Shown: positions 10,501 to 18,023, numbered from the stretch's first letter. The stretch is 33,880 bases of DNA from Chlamydiota bacterium (GCA_013287145.1 JABDEI010000011.1:1-33880); one strand, 5' to 3'. Notes: generated by a model not told the origin, from the sequence alone. Program-made: numbers and translations.

Positions 10501-13500
10501 CCCCTCATAGCGCTTTGGACGATATCGCCGAACGAACTTTCAAATTTTGTATGATCGCTGTGAGGGGTATATTGAAACCATGCCGTTTTTCCATCGACTG
10601 TTTCTTCCTTTTGTAATATCAATTCGCCTTGGCTAGGAGCAAGAGCGCGGTATTTTTTTCCTTCAGAGGTAAACTGGTAGCATAAAAATCCTTGGCTTTG
10701 CCCTTTTTCCGGCGGAATGAGTATGATTTCGGTCAAAGGAGAAAAGTTTGCAGGAAAACACTTGAGAAAGGTTGGATTGGTCTTGATACTGGCTGGAAGG
10801 TAAGCGGAAGCCTTGCCATTTTTAAAGACGATGCCTTTATCTATCTCCACTTGAAAATCGCCATTGGAGATTAAGGGAAATTCTCCCGACCACTCCTTGC
10901 TATTAAGATTGGTGTGAAAACACTCTGCTATTACCTCCGACAAAGTTTCGTTGCGAAAAGAGATGTCGGTTTGCAGTCTTGCACGCAGCATGGGCGTCCA
11001 TTTATCAAGGACTCGCCGTACTTGATGTTCGCGCAAGGGATGAAAGGCTTTAGTTTCGGGTTCGGAAATGGCGTGGATGAGCCGAGCTTTGAATAGATCG
11101 CCCTGCTGCTGGTCTGTCAGGTTTTGCCTGTATAGGGAAAGGCAAGCTAAGTATCCATAGATTTGTCGGCGTGTATCCAGACGGTCTTCTGGCGCTTTTT
11201 TTAAAAGCAAGCGCAGATCAGCTTCATAATCTTTACTGAGATTGGGTGCTTTAGAGTCCCAAAAAGCGACGTGGGATTTTATCTGAGCTGCGAGATAAGT
11301 CAAATTCGCTACGACTTCGAAGTTCTGTTCATTTTCAAATAAGGTGATGTTTCGATCAAAGAATTCTTGCAGGTAGGGAAGAAAGTCAGGGTTTTTGAGT
11401 TCCTCCTTCAAAGCTAAAGAAAGTGTGGAAGCGCTTTTGTAGTGCTCTGAATCTCCGAAGAGATCGCCCCAGTCCTTACTTTTAGAGCTTGCGCTAAAAA
11501 GAATGCGGCGCAAGTCTTCTTGATGCTGCGGCTCATGTAACAGATGTCGATTTTCCCAATAATATCCCAAGCAATCCTCGAGTTTGGTCAAACGCGTAGA
11601 ATCGACTAAAAGGCGATCACGCGAAGCCTCTTCGGTTAAGCCTTGAATGCGGGTAGGTTCATCGATTTGAACATTTCGAAGCTGCCCTCCTTTTTCCTCT
11701 ATACGCCACTCTTTTTTAGAACCTTTAAAATGAGCTGCTAGAATCGATTCTGAGCGAGATGTCCTAGGAAGGCCTTGCTCCAAGAGCTTATTCGGAATGG
11801 GCGTGAATTTAGAATAATTTGAGCCGCTGTGATAGGATACAATACTGCGCTCTGGGGTAGAGACCAATGAAAATTTGATGTGGTCATTAGCTCTAATCCT
11901 CAAGAGAGCTGGGTTTGTTTCGCGTTTAAAATAGGGGGATTGCCCATCCCATTGGAAGGTGGACATTTTCTCATTATTGTAAAGTGTTTGCTGAGTGGTT
12001 TTTATTGATTGTCCATACATCTCACTTCGCCAATCCATCAAAGACGCTGCAAGGGCATTGCAGAAGCGATAATGAATGAAAGGTTTGGCTAAGAGGTTTT
12101 TATCCCCTAAATCGGTGGCAATTTCAATTCTTTTTTTTCTTGCAGCAACTTCATTTTGAGATAATGGAACATGGTAAGAAGGTGGAGTGAGAGCTGCAAC
12201 TTCATTTGAAACAACGATTTCTTTTCCATTTTTTTCAAGATAAGCCCTTCTTTCTTGCATGTAGTCGCCAAAAGTTTTCTCGATCACACCATGATGATCA
12301 GGGGTACCCAAAGCTACCATGCGAAAATCGCAGCCGTTATCAAAAGAAAGCGCTCTTTTATTTTTGCATTTGTTTTGATAGCTAAAAATTTCATCACCTC
12401 TTTCTCTATCTTGAGGATGACTAAGATGGGTCCATGAAATTGTGTCTTGGGCAGAAAAGCGATAGTCGCAGTAAGTGGGATCTTCCAACCTTAACAAGCG
12501 GTCCAATACCACATAAAGAGAGTTAAAGCCCAAGGCAATTTCCGGGGGAAAAGGAGTCGCAAGCTTTTGCTTCACCACGCTTTCAAAGAGGTAGATTTGC
12601 ATTTTCCCCAAGAGCTCGCTGCAGGCATTGCGTTGATTGGAATCCACTTTTTGCCAGAAGTCATCTTGGGCATCGGGATCTTGTGGAATTTGCAGGTTAA
12701 GATAGACTTTATTTACGTGAAAAAGGAGCTTGGAGTAGTCTTTTTGTTCATAGAGTCCTTTAGCATGAGCTAGGCATTGATTAAGTGTTTCTGTTACGCT
12801 TGACGGATTTTTTAATCCATCAAGAGAAGGTGGCTCGCTCCAGGTTGTTTTAATAGAGGTGATATCTTGAATTGTTTGGGCTTGCAGGTTATCGGGAAGT
12901 GGATGCAATTTCAGCTGTTCAGATAGAGTGACTTGAGGAAAGGATATCGGCGATTTATTCCTTAAGTTCATTTGCCAGCGCTGATTGCGCTCATTGTCAA
13001 TTTCAGAAAGCCTTTGCTGCAGTCTTTGCATTACCGGAGCGATCTGTTTTACTTCATCGGGGCTTAGGATATTTTCTTCCAGCATCTTGCTGATAGTCCG
13101 TGAAACTTTTTCCATTCCGTCTTTCAAGAGAATGAAGTTGGTTTCATTGTCTTTTAAGTTAAATTTGACTTGATCGTAGAATCTAGAAAGAGCAGCTAAG
13201 CGCATGCGCAACTTTAAGCGTTTTAGTTCGGGGCCTGAATCGAAGACGCCTAAATACGCTAATAATGGCTTTGCCAAGGTATTGTTTTTGCGCAAAATAA
13301 TATAATCTTCAGAAAGAGCGGATGGGACCGAGCGTTTAGCGGCGATAGGCCCTTCAGCAAGGGATTTTTTCCATACATTGCTGGTTTTGACTTCATTTTG
13401 CTTAGTTTCGTCTTTGTTCGGCAAAAAATTTAATCTCTGGATATCGAATTGGGTCTTTAGCTCGTCGAGGGTGAGGTTTTCAAAGGTAACGGCGCGTTCT

Positions 13501-14495
13501 TTTTTGATGGCGCGGTCGGTGGTCAAACCTTTGCTTAAGATGTTTTCAGGATCTGTCTCTAGAATGTGGAGCTGATATGAGTCGGCATGGCGCGTGACGC
13601 GTATGAGCTGGTTGCTAAGCTCATCGGTAAAAAAGAGAGGTAGAAGCGCCTCACCGCCAGCTTTTAAAGATGTGATATTTTTCCAGGCTTGTGCAAGTTG
13701 ATCTTCGCCTCTTTTTTTGAGTTTTTGCATCTCATTTTCATATTTTTTTCGTTCTGCTACCGACCTTGGATTGCGGGCATCTTGCAGCCTTGCAAGCAGC
13801 TGTTTGATTTCTTTATAACGCGGAATAAGATCTTCCCAAGCTTTGCTAGATTTTTCACAAGACGCTAGCTTTGCGATAATCGGCTTGGTATCGACGCTAA
13901 ATCCTTTGCCTTCTTGAGCGACAACTTTGCGGACAGCTTTTATCCTCTCCGACTGCGGCATGTCATGAAGATCGGGAATTCCTTTGCTATAAGGGTGGTT
14001 CAGCAAAAGAGCAAAGAGCTTTTGTTCCTGCGCTTGTTTTTTTTCGCCAGGTCCAAAAAGAAGATGAGAGCACCAGGAAAAAAACTCGAGAAAGCGATCT
14101 AGGGGCGAGCGCGAAGCTACGCGTCGTAGCGATCTTCCTAAGGGAACGGAGGTGGGATCATTAAGTTTTACTTGGGGATGAAAGGCAAAGGCTGCCGGCT
14201 GATCAAATTTAACATCAAGAGTCTCAAGAAGTTTCGATCCGGCGAAAAGATGGATTTTATTGTCTTCGGTCACTTCCACTTTAGAGATGCTGCGCAGATT
14301 GACATCTTTTCCCTTTGTTTTGCAAAACTCTTCGAGAGCGGCATTGACTAATGCTTCAAAGCGGATTCTTTCTTGGGGAGGCAGAACTTTGATTTTGCCT
14401 TTTTTAACGAGTTGATCCGGTTTGGGATTGACTTCGATGCGCAGAGATTGCTCTCTTCCACTAGAATCTTGATAAGTGCCGATAAACCGAAGCAT
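4539..14495 (-). CDS. Giant DUF3638/DUF3645-type protein with degenerate helicase core
   Basis: A single open frame of 3318 codons. Residues 1 to ~2150 are largely unassigned; they include a TPR-like helical stretch (PHFYLAQLYLHTNQFNKAME, near residue 1600), charged helical segments and a His-rich patch (CCHHHL). Residues ~2160-2830 hold an SF2-like ATPase core. It has a motif I loop QLIMGAGKTT (M2186, K2190, T2191), a Walker B-like DEVD (D2326-D2329), a motif V-like R-G-A-D (R2779) and a motif VI-like QSVWRLRGLGESQ (Q2806, R2810, R2812). These match the layout I know from the very large DUF3638/DUF3645 proteins of fungi and other eukaryotes (MGEGKS loop, DE-x-D, RGTDL, Q-x-x-x-R-x-R-x-L-G). 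The C-terminal ~490 residues are mostly helical. No signal peptide or membrane segment is obvious. The ATG at 14495 has an AAGGA site five bases upstream. Function is unknown; an ATP-dependent nucleic-acid or protein remodelling role is inference. Confidence 0.85.
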   Translation of the reverse strand: MLRFIGTYQDSSGREQSLRIEVNPKPDQLVKKGKIKVLPPQERIRFEALVNAALEEFCKTKGKDVNLRSISKVEVTEDNKIHLFAGSKLLETLDVKFDQPAAFAFHPQVKLNDPTSVPLGRSLRRVASRSPLDRFLEFFSWCSHLLFGPGEKKQAQEQKLFALLLNHPYSKGIPDLHDMPQSERIKAVRKVVAQEGKGFSVDTKPIIAKLASCEKSSKAWEDLIPRYKEIKQLLARLQDARNPRSVAERKKYENEMQKLKKRGEDQLAQAWKNITSLKAGGEALLPLFFTDELSNQLIRVTRHADSYQLHILETDPENILSKGLTTDRAIKKERAVTFENLTLDELKTQFDIQRLNFLPNKDETKQNEVKTSNVWKKSLAEGPIAAKRSVPSALSEDYIILRKNNTLAKPLLAYLGVFDSGPELKRLKLRMRLAALSRFYDQVKFNLKDNETNFILLKDGMEKVSRTISKMLEENILSPDEVKQIAPVMQRLQQRLSEIDNERNQRWQMNLRNKSPISFPQVTLSEQLKLHPLPDNLQAQTIQDITSIKTTWSEPPSLDGLKNPSSVTETLNQCLAHAKGLYEQKDYSKLLFHVNKVYLNLQIPQDPDAQDDFWQKVDSNQRNACSELLGKMQIYLFESVVKQKLATPFPPEIALGFNSLYVVLDRLLRLEDPTYCDYRFSAQDTISWTHLSHPQDRERGDEIFSYQNKCKNKRALSFDNGCDFRMVALGTPDHHGVIEKTFGDYMQERRAYLEKNGKEIVVSNEVAALTPPSYHVPLSQNEVAARKKRIEIATDLGDKNLLAKPFIHYRFCNALAASLMDWRSEMYGQSIKTTQQTLYNNEKMSTFQWDGQSPYFKRETNPALLRIRANDHIKFSLVSTPERSIVSYHSGSNYSKFTPIPNKLLEQGLPRTSRSESILAAHFKGSKKEWRIEEKGGQLRNVQIDEPTRIQGLTEEASRDRLLVDSTRLTKLEDCLGYYWENRHLLHEPQHQEDLRRILFSASSKSKDWGDLFGDSEHYKSASTLSLALKEELKNPDFLPYLQEFFDRNITLFENEQNFEVVANLTYLAAQIKSHVAFWDSKAPNLSKDYEADLRLLLKKAPEDRLDTRRQIYGYLACLSLYRQNLTDQQQGDLFKARLIHAISEPETKAFHPLREHQVRRVLDKWTPMLRARLQTDISFRNETLSEVIAECFHTNLNSKEWSGEFPLISNGDFQVEIDKGIVFKNGKASAYLPASIKTNPTFLKCFPANFSPLTEIILIPPEKGQSQGFLCYQFTSEGKKYRALAPSQGELILQKEETVDGKTAWFQYTPHSDHTKFESSFGDIVQSAMRGGKPGPLTIIRTLLGLFKKRLEMFIPSSLVEKSWWINTKDRTQMLVLDKNRELAFVGQLSAKKGTQNLESLRDMRSNSSSKNLQLINSWSNRSKEWGVFREFAHSKNTLIWGKNGVPSQVEFPEHDLRFHYDEKTKQWNCLKEGLEGYHLSAAKHLPALGSLRNAIIVENKLGEKKALLASRPLIPIDPETAIPNSIGRLFKAVWNRLRNIPNSNLLHKPPIFDRMAPSELYVFEANQIGTQLSLDSSSHHKHGVAPHFYLAQLYLHTNQFNKAMEQLSLAVNKNGYAEEEKEALSKLFTYCEASQTALSDVRFSAFLLHLAKVAQENQNPEKPTPLPPIQAHYQNYLKEVGKGNIGNIPEALLLSPEDEKNLWRTVASTTPEFVANPTPGLKDQVSNPFYQVLQNRKEQLWPASAPTIDTLRQRKIKALSPKDDALAAKVHEVMRKSKLTSQEQALKEVSQKLSSFHQFRKEQIQKKGSFAELRTWLRSLPEDDYIETLRNYLEAAIDVRQSDELPKEFQNLSAIGGQDTSPAEIQKLLERCAEAVQSLKEQQPECCHHHLISTDADLASHKIESQHSSQSNRPEPHLALKGVTTLLSPDEIGQFFKAEDADTKENREKIGAELKGVLEHVAEHNPNHTHISKQICKDLLEDYDSFLESYDYKTYQWKGDSKKELGNIENMLNLKKENLSVQAQKLDQAIDEILNKSESIPGAGLKKEFQKIGMGAKSVSKQHLRHLFLQHRLNDLNNFNANLTPSDLERLNALITNSLIAETGLQQISRTHSILNLMKSSDDYRKEMLPLFVETLKAQRVYDPWKHPEFLVMEYEGNILFRQKQVSVIHEMIQNPNCIKQLIMGAGKTTVILPLIALLRADGEHLSIVISTQALYGAMKNLLLKQSKKLLNQEGFPFEWERYSHKETLQRTKGLYARFLSAIENRQYILATRESFQCFEASYLELINQKKWTAGTKLQEINEALSELKKVRNLLKEKGVVTADEVDKLMDPKEKTIFPTGPAQKYNEDELEVTLEVYNKMLQSPKIGLRNNQQGNMTEEEQTVERRALAEHFVSSDQGLALLATDEKQKEFIKANRADFIEYLMSKKGEKELPAIAKFVDESPKEEAISTLRGLLSEILKTTLAATYSKDYIRSKKDKETTTPTEEKDVPREGSQFGHRLENLCYILQDYLHQGVAAEKLQSIITLLHQNAVKQVEKEKIAYEKTAAAQTFANIFGQSLQELKKTNTGSPMLADCQRLSQQLTQDEQKLFRFLRENLLNKPTLYGELIEQNSQQFVSMFSAFGGFSGTLNQFIFHRCNKKTIEQARDAGTDTRTLFLLLRNNRRLIQEGNPNGIVIPYSPKDEMDKITAANTPERIQHLFNHLVDFDLICDAGGIVQNCSDEKAVELLPQTNKAKVYYDEGGVPVIKTIDGKLMSLRESDIPREKRVTWLPERYARGADVPQHYYAKGVFSIAEKMDLDYLLQSVWRLRGLGESQLAYILVAVWQEKHLPKTEKEALAFESILINAIKEKGISEAENNLRKAKDELEDIVRDVVRAKMLSASPDEEERLMNKYRQFFVTKIGNKSSEEFKRADLKEDPLVQLQQLRNDLLALCNANPDDLSEAGKILSREEYDFAADANKERFKAYFADEVRAEVSSATKTQVRIQTEAEQQVQQKLAVRQYAEEPKTHPNVVYPSLSGFDGLVKADEKIREEWKKKGISLTYVADNLDEIEDAVAGKTSMEPYFHYSMFRLDVAETPKTFVSSAHEIIHPAFSKNLKFTDNWFPLYVDQFIQEYKTVSGSNMQKSKLERKTNPDGTPVVAKPLKAFDHPLQQPVHFVKVKFDPRDNSWEVRLLSKEDQDGEKKLINEDIEVQKKKGAQNSQVQVGLYDLRSDTFTAVNNPDLKQKMKNNLEPLRYIIEAKVLAGQQHYNPQEKKIIDEWLQDYYQKNGPQALDEFCDFIRNNVLAYYPTQGQVAENSYFFKTAKNLLIQYSQRA

Positions 14496-14625
14496 AATAA
14501 TCCTTTATAACAACTTTTGCTAAAAATAATTATAACAATTTATTTAATTTCGATGTTATTTAGTTTTTTTATAGATTTTTACAGGGTTATCATAGCTTAT
14601 CGAGTGACATTTCGTAAATCGGAGC

Positions 14626-14654
14626 TTGCATAAAACGGATTTCCCCATTAACAT
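14626..14654 (+). promoter_or_regulatory. Possible promoter of tRNA-Ser
   Basis: TTGCAT (14626-14631) and TAACAT (14649-14654) are separated by 17 bases and lie about 25 bases before the tRNA. The -10 match is only four of six, so this is a tentative call. The rest of 14496-14678 is AT-rich and holds the 5' leader of the giant gene on the other strand; I see no other gene in it. Confidence 0.35.
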
Positions 14655-14678
14655 ACTCCTTTTATCTTTATGAATTAA

Positions 14679-14766
14679 GGAAAGATGGCTGAGTGGCCGA
14701 AAGCACGTCCCTGCTAAGGACGCATACCCCTAAAGGGTATCGAGGGTTCAAATCCCTCTCTTTCCG
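14679..14766 (+). tRNA. tRNA-Ser(GCU)
   Basis: An 88-nt cloverleaf. The acceptor stem GGAAAGA pairs with TCTTTCC. The D-arm carries TGGCTGAGTGG, as usual for class II tRNAs. The anticodon stem CGTCC/GGACG encloses the loop CTGCTAA, giving anticodon GCU (serine AGC/AGU codons). A long variable arm ATACCCCTAAAGGGTAT is typical of tRNA-Ser, and the T-arm is GAGGG-TTCAAAT-CCCTC. The discriminator is G. The 3' CCA is not encoded, so it must be added by a nucleotidyltransferase. Confidence 0.97.
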
Positions 14767-14771
14767 CATTA

Positions 14772-14808
14772 GGGCTTTGGGTGCTTGCATCCAAAGCCCC
14801 TTTTTTTT
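14772..14808 (+). terminator. Intrinsic terminator after tRNA-Ser
   Basis: The stem GGGCTTTGG (14772-14780) pairs perfectly with CCAAAGCCC (14791-14799) around a 10-base loop and is followed by eight Ts (14801-14808). It starts five bases after the tRNA. The T-run contains the first bases of the stop codon of the convergent permease gene. Confidence 0.92.
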
Positions 14809-15634
14809 AGCGTTTGAAGGGAAGAAAAGCGACGTAGACCAAGCCGGCAACGAGTGCGATGGTGGCGCCGGCTGGCCAATCGAGATGATAAGAAGTCAGC
14901 ATGCCGCCCAGACAAAAAAGGCAGCTTAAGGCCACGGCGATGGCCATCATAGATGATAAACTTTTAGTAAATAAGTTTGCGATAGCAGCGGGGATGGTAA
15001 GCATGGTCATGACTAAAATAATGCCCACGACTTGAATCAATAAGACAATTGATACTGCCGTCAACACTAGCAAAAGAAGATAGAGGGAATTCACGGGCAC
15101 ACCTTGCAGTTGAGCCTGTTCTTCGTCAAAGCAGATCGCTAAGAAGCGCTTATGCAAGCAAAATACCGTCACTAAGATAAAGAGATCTAGGCCAAAGAGC
15201 ACATACAGATCCACCGGCGTCACCCACAAAATATTGCCAATTAAAAAATTAGTCAATTCAACATTAAAGCCGGGCGTTTGTGAAATAAACAAAATGCCGA
15301 TGGCCATGCCGACAGACCATAAAGCTGCGATGACCGAATCTTCGCGCTGACGATAATGCAGATGAATCCAGCCGATGAATAAGGCTGAGATGATAGCAGC
15401 AGCTAAGGCTCCAAACAGCGGTGAGATCCATGTGACTCCTTTAGCGCGTTCGAGCCATAGGCAGAAGCCTATGCCGCTCAAAACAGAATGGGAGATGCTG
15501 CCGCTGATGAAGACGATGCGTTTGACCACGACATAAGATCCGATGATGCCGCTGACAACGGAAGCTGCCAACCCCGCTATTACCGCCGATAAGAGCAGAG
15601 GGTTTATGTAAAGAGCTTCAAAAAAAGAAATCAT
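14807..15634 (-). CDS. Metal ABC transporter permease (ZnuB/MntC/YtgD type)
   Basis: This inner-membrane permease has 275 residues and about eight to nine hydrophobic segments across its full length, the usual size for the ABC-3 permease family. The characteristic early segment GSYVVVKRIVFISGSISHSV contains the conserved R and the S/G-rich turn preceding SH. The segment QVVGIILVMTMLTIPAAIA is the family's coupling-helix region contacting the ATPase. It completes a three-gene importer with the preceding ATPase and binding protein. The ATG is three bases after the ATPase stop with no strong Shine-Dalgarno, so translation is probably coupled. In chlamydiae this family (Ytg) imports iron, zinc or manganese; the sequence does not fix the metal. 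A second permease gene, as in Chlamydiaceae ytgABCD, is not present here. Confidence 0.92.
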   Translation of the reverse strand: MISFFEALYINPLLLSAVIAGLAASVVSGIIGSYVVVKRIVFISGSISHSVLSGIGFCLWLERAKGVTWISPLFGALAAAIISALFIGWIHLHYRQREDSVIAALWSVGMAIGILFISQTPGFNVELTNFLIGNILWVTPVDLYVLFGLDLFILVTVFCLHKRFLAICFDEEQAQLQGVPVNSLYLLLLVLTAVSIVLLIQVVGIILVMTMLTIPAAIANLFTKSLSSMMAIAVALSCLFCLGGMLTSYHLDWPAGATIALVAGLVYVAFLPFKR

Positions 15635-15637
15635 AAT

Positions 15638-16390
15638 TTAGGGGAAATTGATTACGGGTAATTTGGTGTGTTTTGTTTGCTGCAGAGGAGTATGATATAA
15701 GCCCAAAGCAAAGTGTTCGCATACTTCACTAGGAAGAATCGAGATGACCGAGCCTTGCACGCAGATTAACCTTTGGACTTGATCCACGGCGGCAGCAAGA
15801 TCATGGGTCACCATGAGAATAGTCATCTTGCCGCGCAATTGGTTCAATAGTGCATAGATATCGGCTTCGGCTTGGGAGTCGACGCTGGCGGTAGGTTCAT
15901 CGAGCAGTAGCAGCTTTGGATTGGAAACTAAGGCCCTTGCAATGAGAGCTCGTTGTGCTTGACCCCCGGACAGCATGCCAAAGGCTTGATGTTGAAGATG
16001 AGCAATGCCGAGGCTTTCAAGGCTTTTTTGAGCGGCGCGTTTATCTTCTAAAGAATATTGGCCATGCCAAGGCAGGTGTGCCAATCTTCCTGAAAGAACA
16101 AGTTCTAAGACTGAGATAGGGAATTGGCGATCAAAACGCATCGATTGAGGAACATAAGCCACTCCCGCTTCCATTGAAGAAGCAGGATGCCCCAAAATCT
16201 CAATTTTACCGGACGCCGGCTTTAAGAAACCCATGATGATTTTAAGAAGCGTAGTTTTGCCGCCGCCATTGGGACCGATGATTCCGATAAATTCTCCGGA
16301 CGCAATCTGAAAAGTCACATCTTTTAAAACGGGAGTATTCTGATAAGAAAAAAAGACGTTTTCTAAGATTACCGCAGGTTTTTCCATCAT
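15638..16390 (-). CDS. Metal ABC transporter ATP-binding protein
   Basis: This ABC ATPase has 250 residues with every catalytic motif: Walker A GPNGGGKTT (about residues 39-47), Q-loop VPQSMRF, signature LSGGQ, Walker B LLLLDEP followed by the D-loop TASVD, and the switch histidine in MVTHD. The family is the Zn/Mn/Fe importer ATPase group (ZnuC, MntB, TroB). Two in-frame ATGs begin the gene (16390 and 16387); either could be used. It lies 40 bases after the binding-protein gene and three bases before the permease gene, all on the same strand, so the three are almost certainly one operon. The subunit energises import by dimerising on the cytoplasmic face of the permease. Confidence 0.94.
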   Translation of the reverse strand: MMEKPAVILENVFFSYQNTPVLKDVTFQIASGEFIGIIGPNGGGKTTLLKIIMGFLKPASGKIEILGHPASSMEAGVAYVPQSMRFDRQFPISVLELVLSGRLAHLPWHGQYSLEDKRAAQKSLESLGIAHLQHQAFGMLSGGQAQRALIARALVSNPKLLLLDEPTASVDSQAEADIYALLNQLRGKMTILMVTHDLAAAVDQVQRLICVQGSVISILPSEVCEHFALGLYHTPLQQTKHTKLPVINFP

Positions 16391-16430
16391 GAGTCCGGAT
16401 TGAAAATCACCAGTGTAAAGGGTTTATTTT

Positions 16431-17297
16431 TTAATTGCCATCGGCAAAACTTTTGGCGACGAGTCGCATGCTATTTAAGTAGTCTTCTGAATAGGGATCT
16501 AAGGAGACGACTTTAGCTCCGATTTTTTCAGCGATGAGTTTAGCGCCTTTGCTGCTATATTGAGGCTGAACGAAGACCGTTTGAATTTTGGCGTTGCGGG
16601 CGGTGTTTAAGATCCTGGTCAATTGTAGTGGGGTGGGATCTTTGCCTTCGAATTCGATAGAAAGCTGCGCAAATCCGTAATCTCGGCAAAGATAAGCATA
16701 GGCAGGATGAGAAACTAAAACTAGACGGTTTTGCAGAGGCTTTAGAGTCTGAGTTATTTCTTCGTCGAGTTTATCTAACTCTTCCAAAAAATTCTTTAGC
16801 GCAGCTTGATAGCGATCTTGATGCTGTGGATAGCGCGCTGTCAAAACAGTGGCGATATGCTCAGCTTGCTTTTTAGATTGGCGTGGGCTTAACCAAATGT
16901 GTAGATCTTGGCAATTGGGATTTGAGCAGTGATGGCAAGCATTGATGCCATCGGCGGAAATGAGTTCGACGTGGTCTCGCAGGTCGATGGCGGCGAAATT
17001 AGAGTTGTAACTCTGCAATGTTTTGACGGCACGCGCTTCGAAGGATTCGCCAATGGTAAACCAAAGATTGGCAGAGCTTGCTTTGAGCATTTGCTTAGGA
17101 GTAGGTTCAAAGGTGTGCGCACTGGCACCGGCGGGCACCATCAGATGGACATTGACCGTATCGCCTGCAATTTGTTCCACAAAATATTTATAGGGCGCGA
17201 CGCTTACTAAAATAGTGGGAACTTGATCTTTGGATTCCGCACCCGTTATGGAAAAGCTAATCAAGAGCAAGGCAAAGCAAAGAATGAATCTATACAT
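16431..17297 (-). CDS. Metal ABC transporter substrate-binding protein (ZnuA/TroA type)
   Basis: This cluster A-I periplasmic metal-binding protein has 288 residues and a signal peptide (hydrophobic to about residue 20). Metal-ligand motifs are visible in the expected order: GASAHTFEPTP (first His), DLHIWLSP (H133), LVSHPAYAY (third His) and SLDPY (acidic ligand near the C-terminus). The long His-rich loop of zinc-specific ZnuA is replaced by a short Cys/His cluster, C121-H-H-C-x4-C129, just before the second His ligand. The upstream segment NSNFAAIDL leads into it. Zinc, manganese and iron are all possible substrates; the Cys/His cluster makes zinc attractive but this is inference. The gene opens the importer operon. 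Confidence 0.92.
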   Translation of the reverse strand: MYRFILCFALLLISFSITGAESKDQVPTILVSVAPYKYFVEQIAGDTVNVHLMVPAGASAHTFEPTPKQMLKASSANLWFTIGESFEARAVKTLQSYNSNFAAIDLRDHVELISADGINACHHCSNPNCQDLHIWLSPRQSKKQAEHIATVLTARYPQHQDRYQAALKNFLEELDKLDEEITQTLKPLQNRLVLVSHPAYAYLCRDYGFAQLSIEFEGKDPTPLQLTRILNTARNAKIQTVFVQPQYSSKGAKLIAEKIGAKVVSLDPYSEDYLNSMRLVAKSFADGN

Positions 17298-17355
17298 AAT
17301 AGCTCTTTAATGAGTTTTTTTTGTCTCTTTAAGACGTAAGATGTTGTAACAGTGT

Positions 17356-17385
17356 ATAATATGTTCTAAATAGCAATTTTGGCAA
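17356..17385 (-). promoter_or_regulatory. Probable promoter of the metal importer operon
   Basis: On the minus strand, TTGCCA and TATTAT are 18 bases apart, 59 bases upstream of the binding-protein ATG. The layout is like the one proposed for metK (TTGCCT-18-TATTAT). No obvious Fur- or Zur-like palindrome was recognised. Confidence 0.45.
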
Positions 17386-17436
17386 GAACTAAGTGAAAGA
17401 GGTTTTTCGTTGTGCCTTTTCGAGGGTTTTTTGTTT

Positions 17437-17778
17437 TTACTGAATACCTAATACAAACTTTATAATTACATCGATTTCCTGCATTTCTTTAATTGAAAGA
17501 CTACCTATTTTCATTCCTAAACGCAACTTATCAATAGATCTCATTTGATCCAGCATGATTTTTCCTTCAACATCAGAATGATCTTTTATGGCATATTCAA
17601 ATGAATATACTTTTTTTAATTTTGATGTAATTGGTGCAACAATAATGCGCGTAGAATTTTCATTCAAAATATCATGCGAGCAAACTAAAGAAGGTCGTGT
17701 TTTTTGAATTTCTGTGGCTTTGGAAGGGTCAAAATCAACCCAAAAAATATCTCCTCTTCTAATAATCGTTTGTTTCAT
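17437..17778 (-). CDS. mazF: MazF/PemK-type toxin (endoribonuclease)
   Basis: This PemK/MazF-family toxin has 113 residues, the usual length. The opening RRGDIFWVDFDP carries the conserved R-G-D-I/V-x-x-V-x-F/L-D-P strand. RPSLVCSHDILN corresponds to the RP-x-x-V segment, and IIVAPITSK carries the conserved P-x-T/S catalytic region. KIMLDQMRSIDK is the V-x-x-DQ-x-R-x-x-D motif that contacts RNA and antitoxin. MazF enzymes cut single-stranded RNA at short sequences; the specificity cannot be read from the sequence. The start overlaps the end of the antitoxin gene by 20 bases, the usual antitoxin-first arrangement with translational coupling. Nothing indicates inactivation. Confidence 0.93.
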   Translation of the reverse strand: MKQTIIRRGDIFWVDFDPSKATEIQKTRPSLVCSHDILNENSTRIIVAPITSKLKKVYSFEYAIKDHSDVEGKIMLDQMRSIDKLRLGMKIGSLSIKEMQEIDVIIKFVLGIQ

Positions 17779-18001
17779 CTAGTCCTTCACCGATTAAATT
17801 ATCCCATAATTCAATTTCAGCGTTTCTTTCTCTATCTTGATTAGCCTCCCGAAATTCTCGGGCTAGCAGTTCTTTTTTGATTTCTAAACCTTTTTCTACC
17901 ATTTGAGTTACAAATTTACTGATATGCCTTCGCGATATGTAAAGATGTAAATCTTTAACAAGACTTTCAGGCAATGTCAAAGTGATCGGAATTTTTCGCA
18001 T
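17759..18001 (-). CDS. MazE-like antitoxin (ribbon-helix-helix)
   Basis: This antitoxin has 80 residues. The N-terminal ~40 residues (KIPITLTLPESLVKDLHLYI and the following helix) look like a ribbon-helix-helix DNA-binding fold: a short beta strand with alternating polar residues, then LPESLV and two helices. The C-terminal half is acidic (REANQDRERNAEIELWDNLI) and is the part expected to wrap the toxin. The order antitoxin-toxin with a 20-base overlap and a perfect palindrome in the promoter support autoregulation. The start ATG has GGAGGAG six bases upstream, the strongest ribosome-binding site in the neighbourhood. That fits the need to make more antitoxin than toxin. Confidence 0.88.
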   Translation of the reverse strand: MRKIPITLTLPESLVKDLHLYISRRHISKFVTQMVEKGLEIKKELLAREFREANQDRERNAEIELWDNLIGEGLDETNDY

Positions 18002-18023
18002 GATCTCCTCCTATGATAATTAT

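Noticed and set aside
14668-14850. Minus-strand 60-codon frame over the tRNA
   Set aside because: It overlaps tRNA-Ser and its terminator in antisense, so it is a chance frame.
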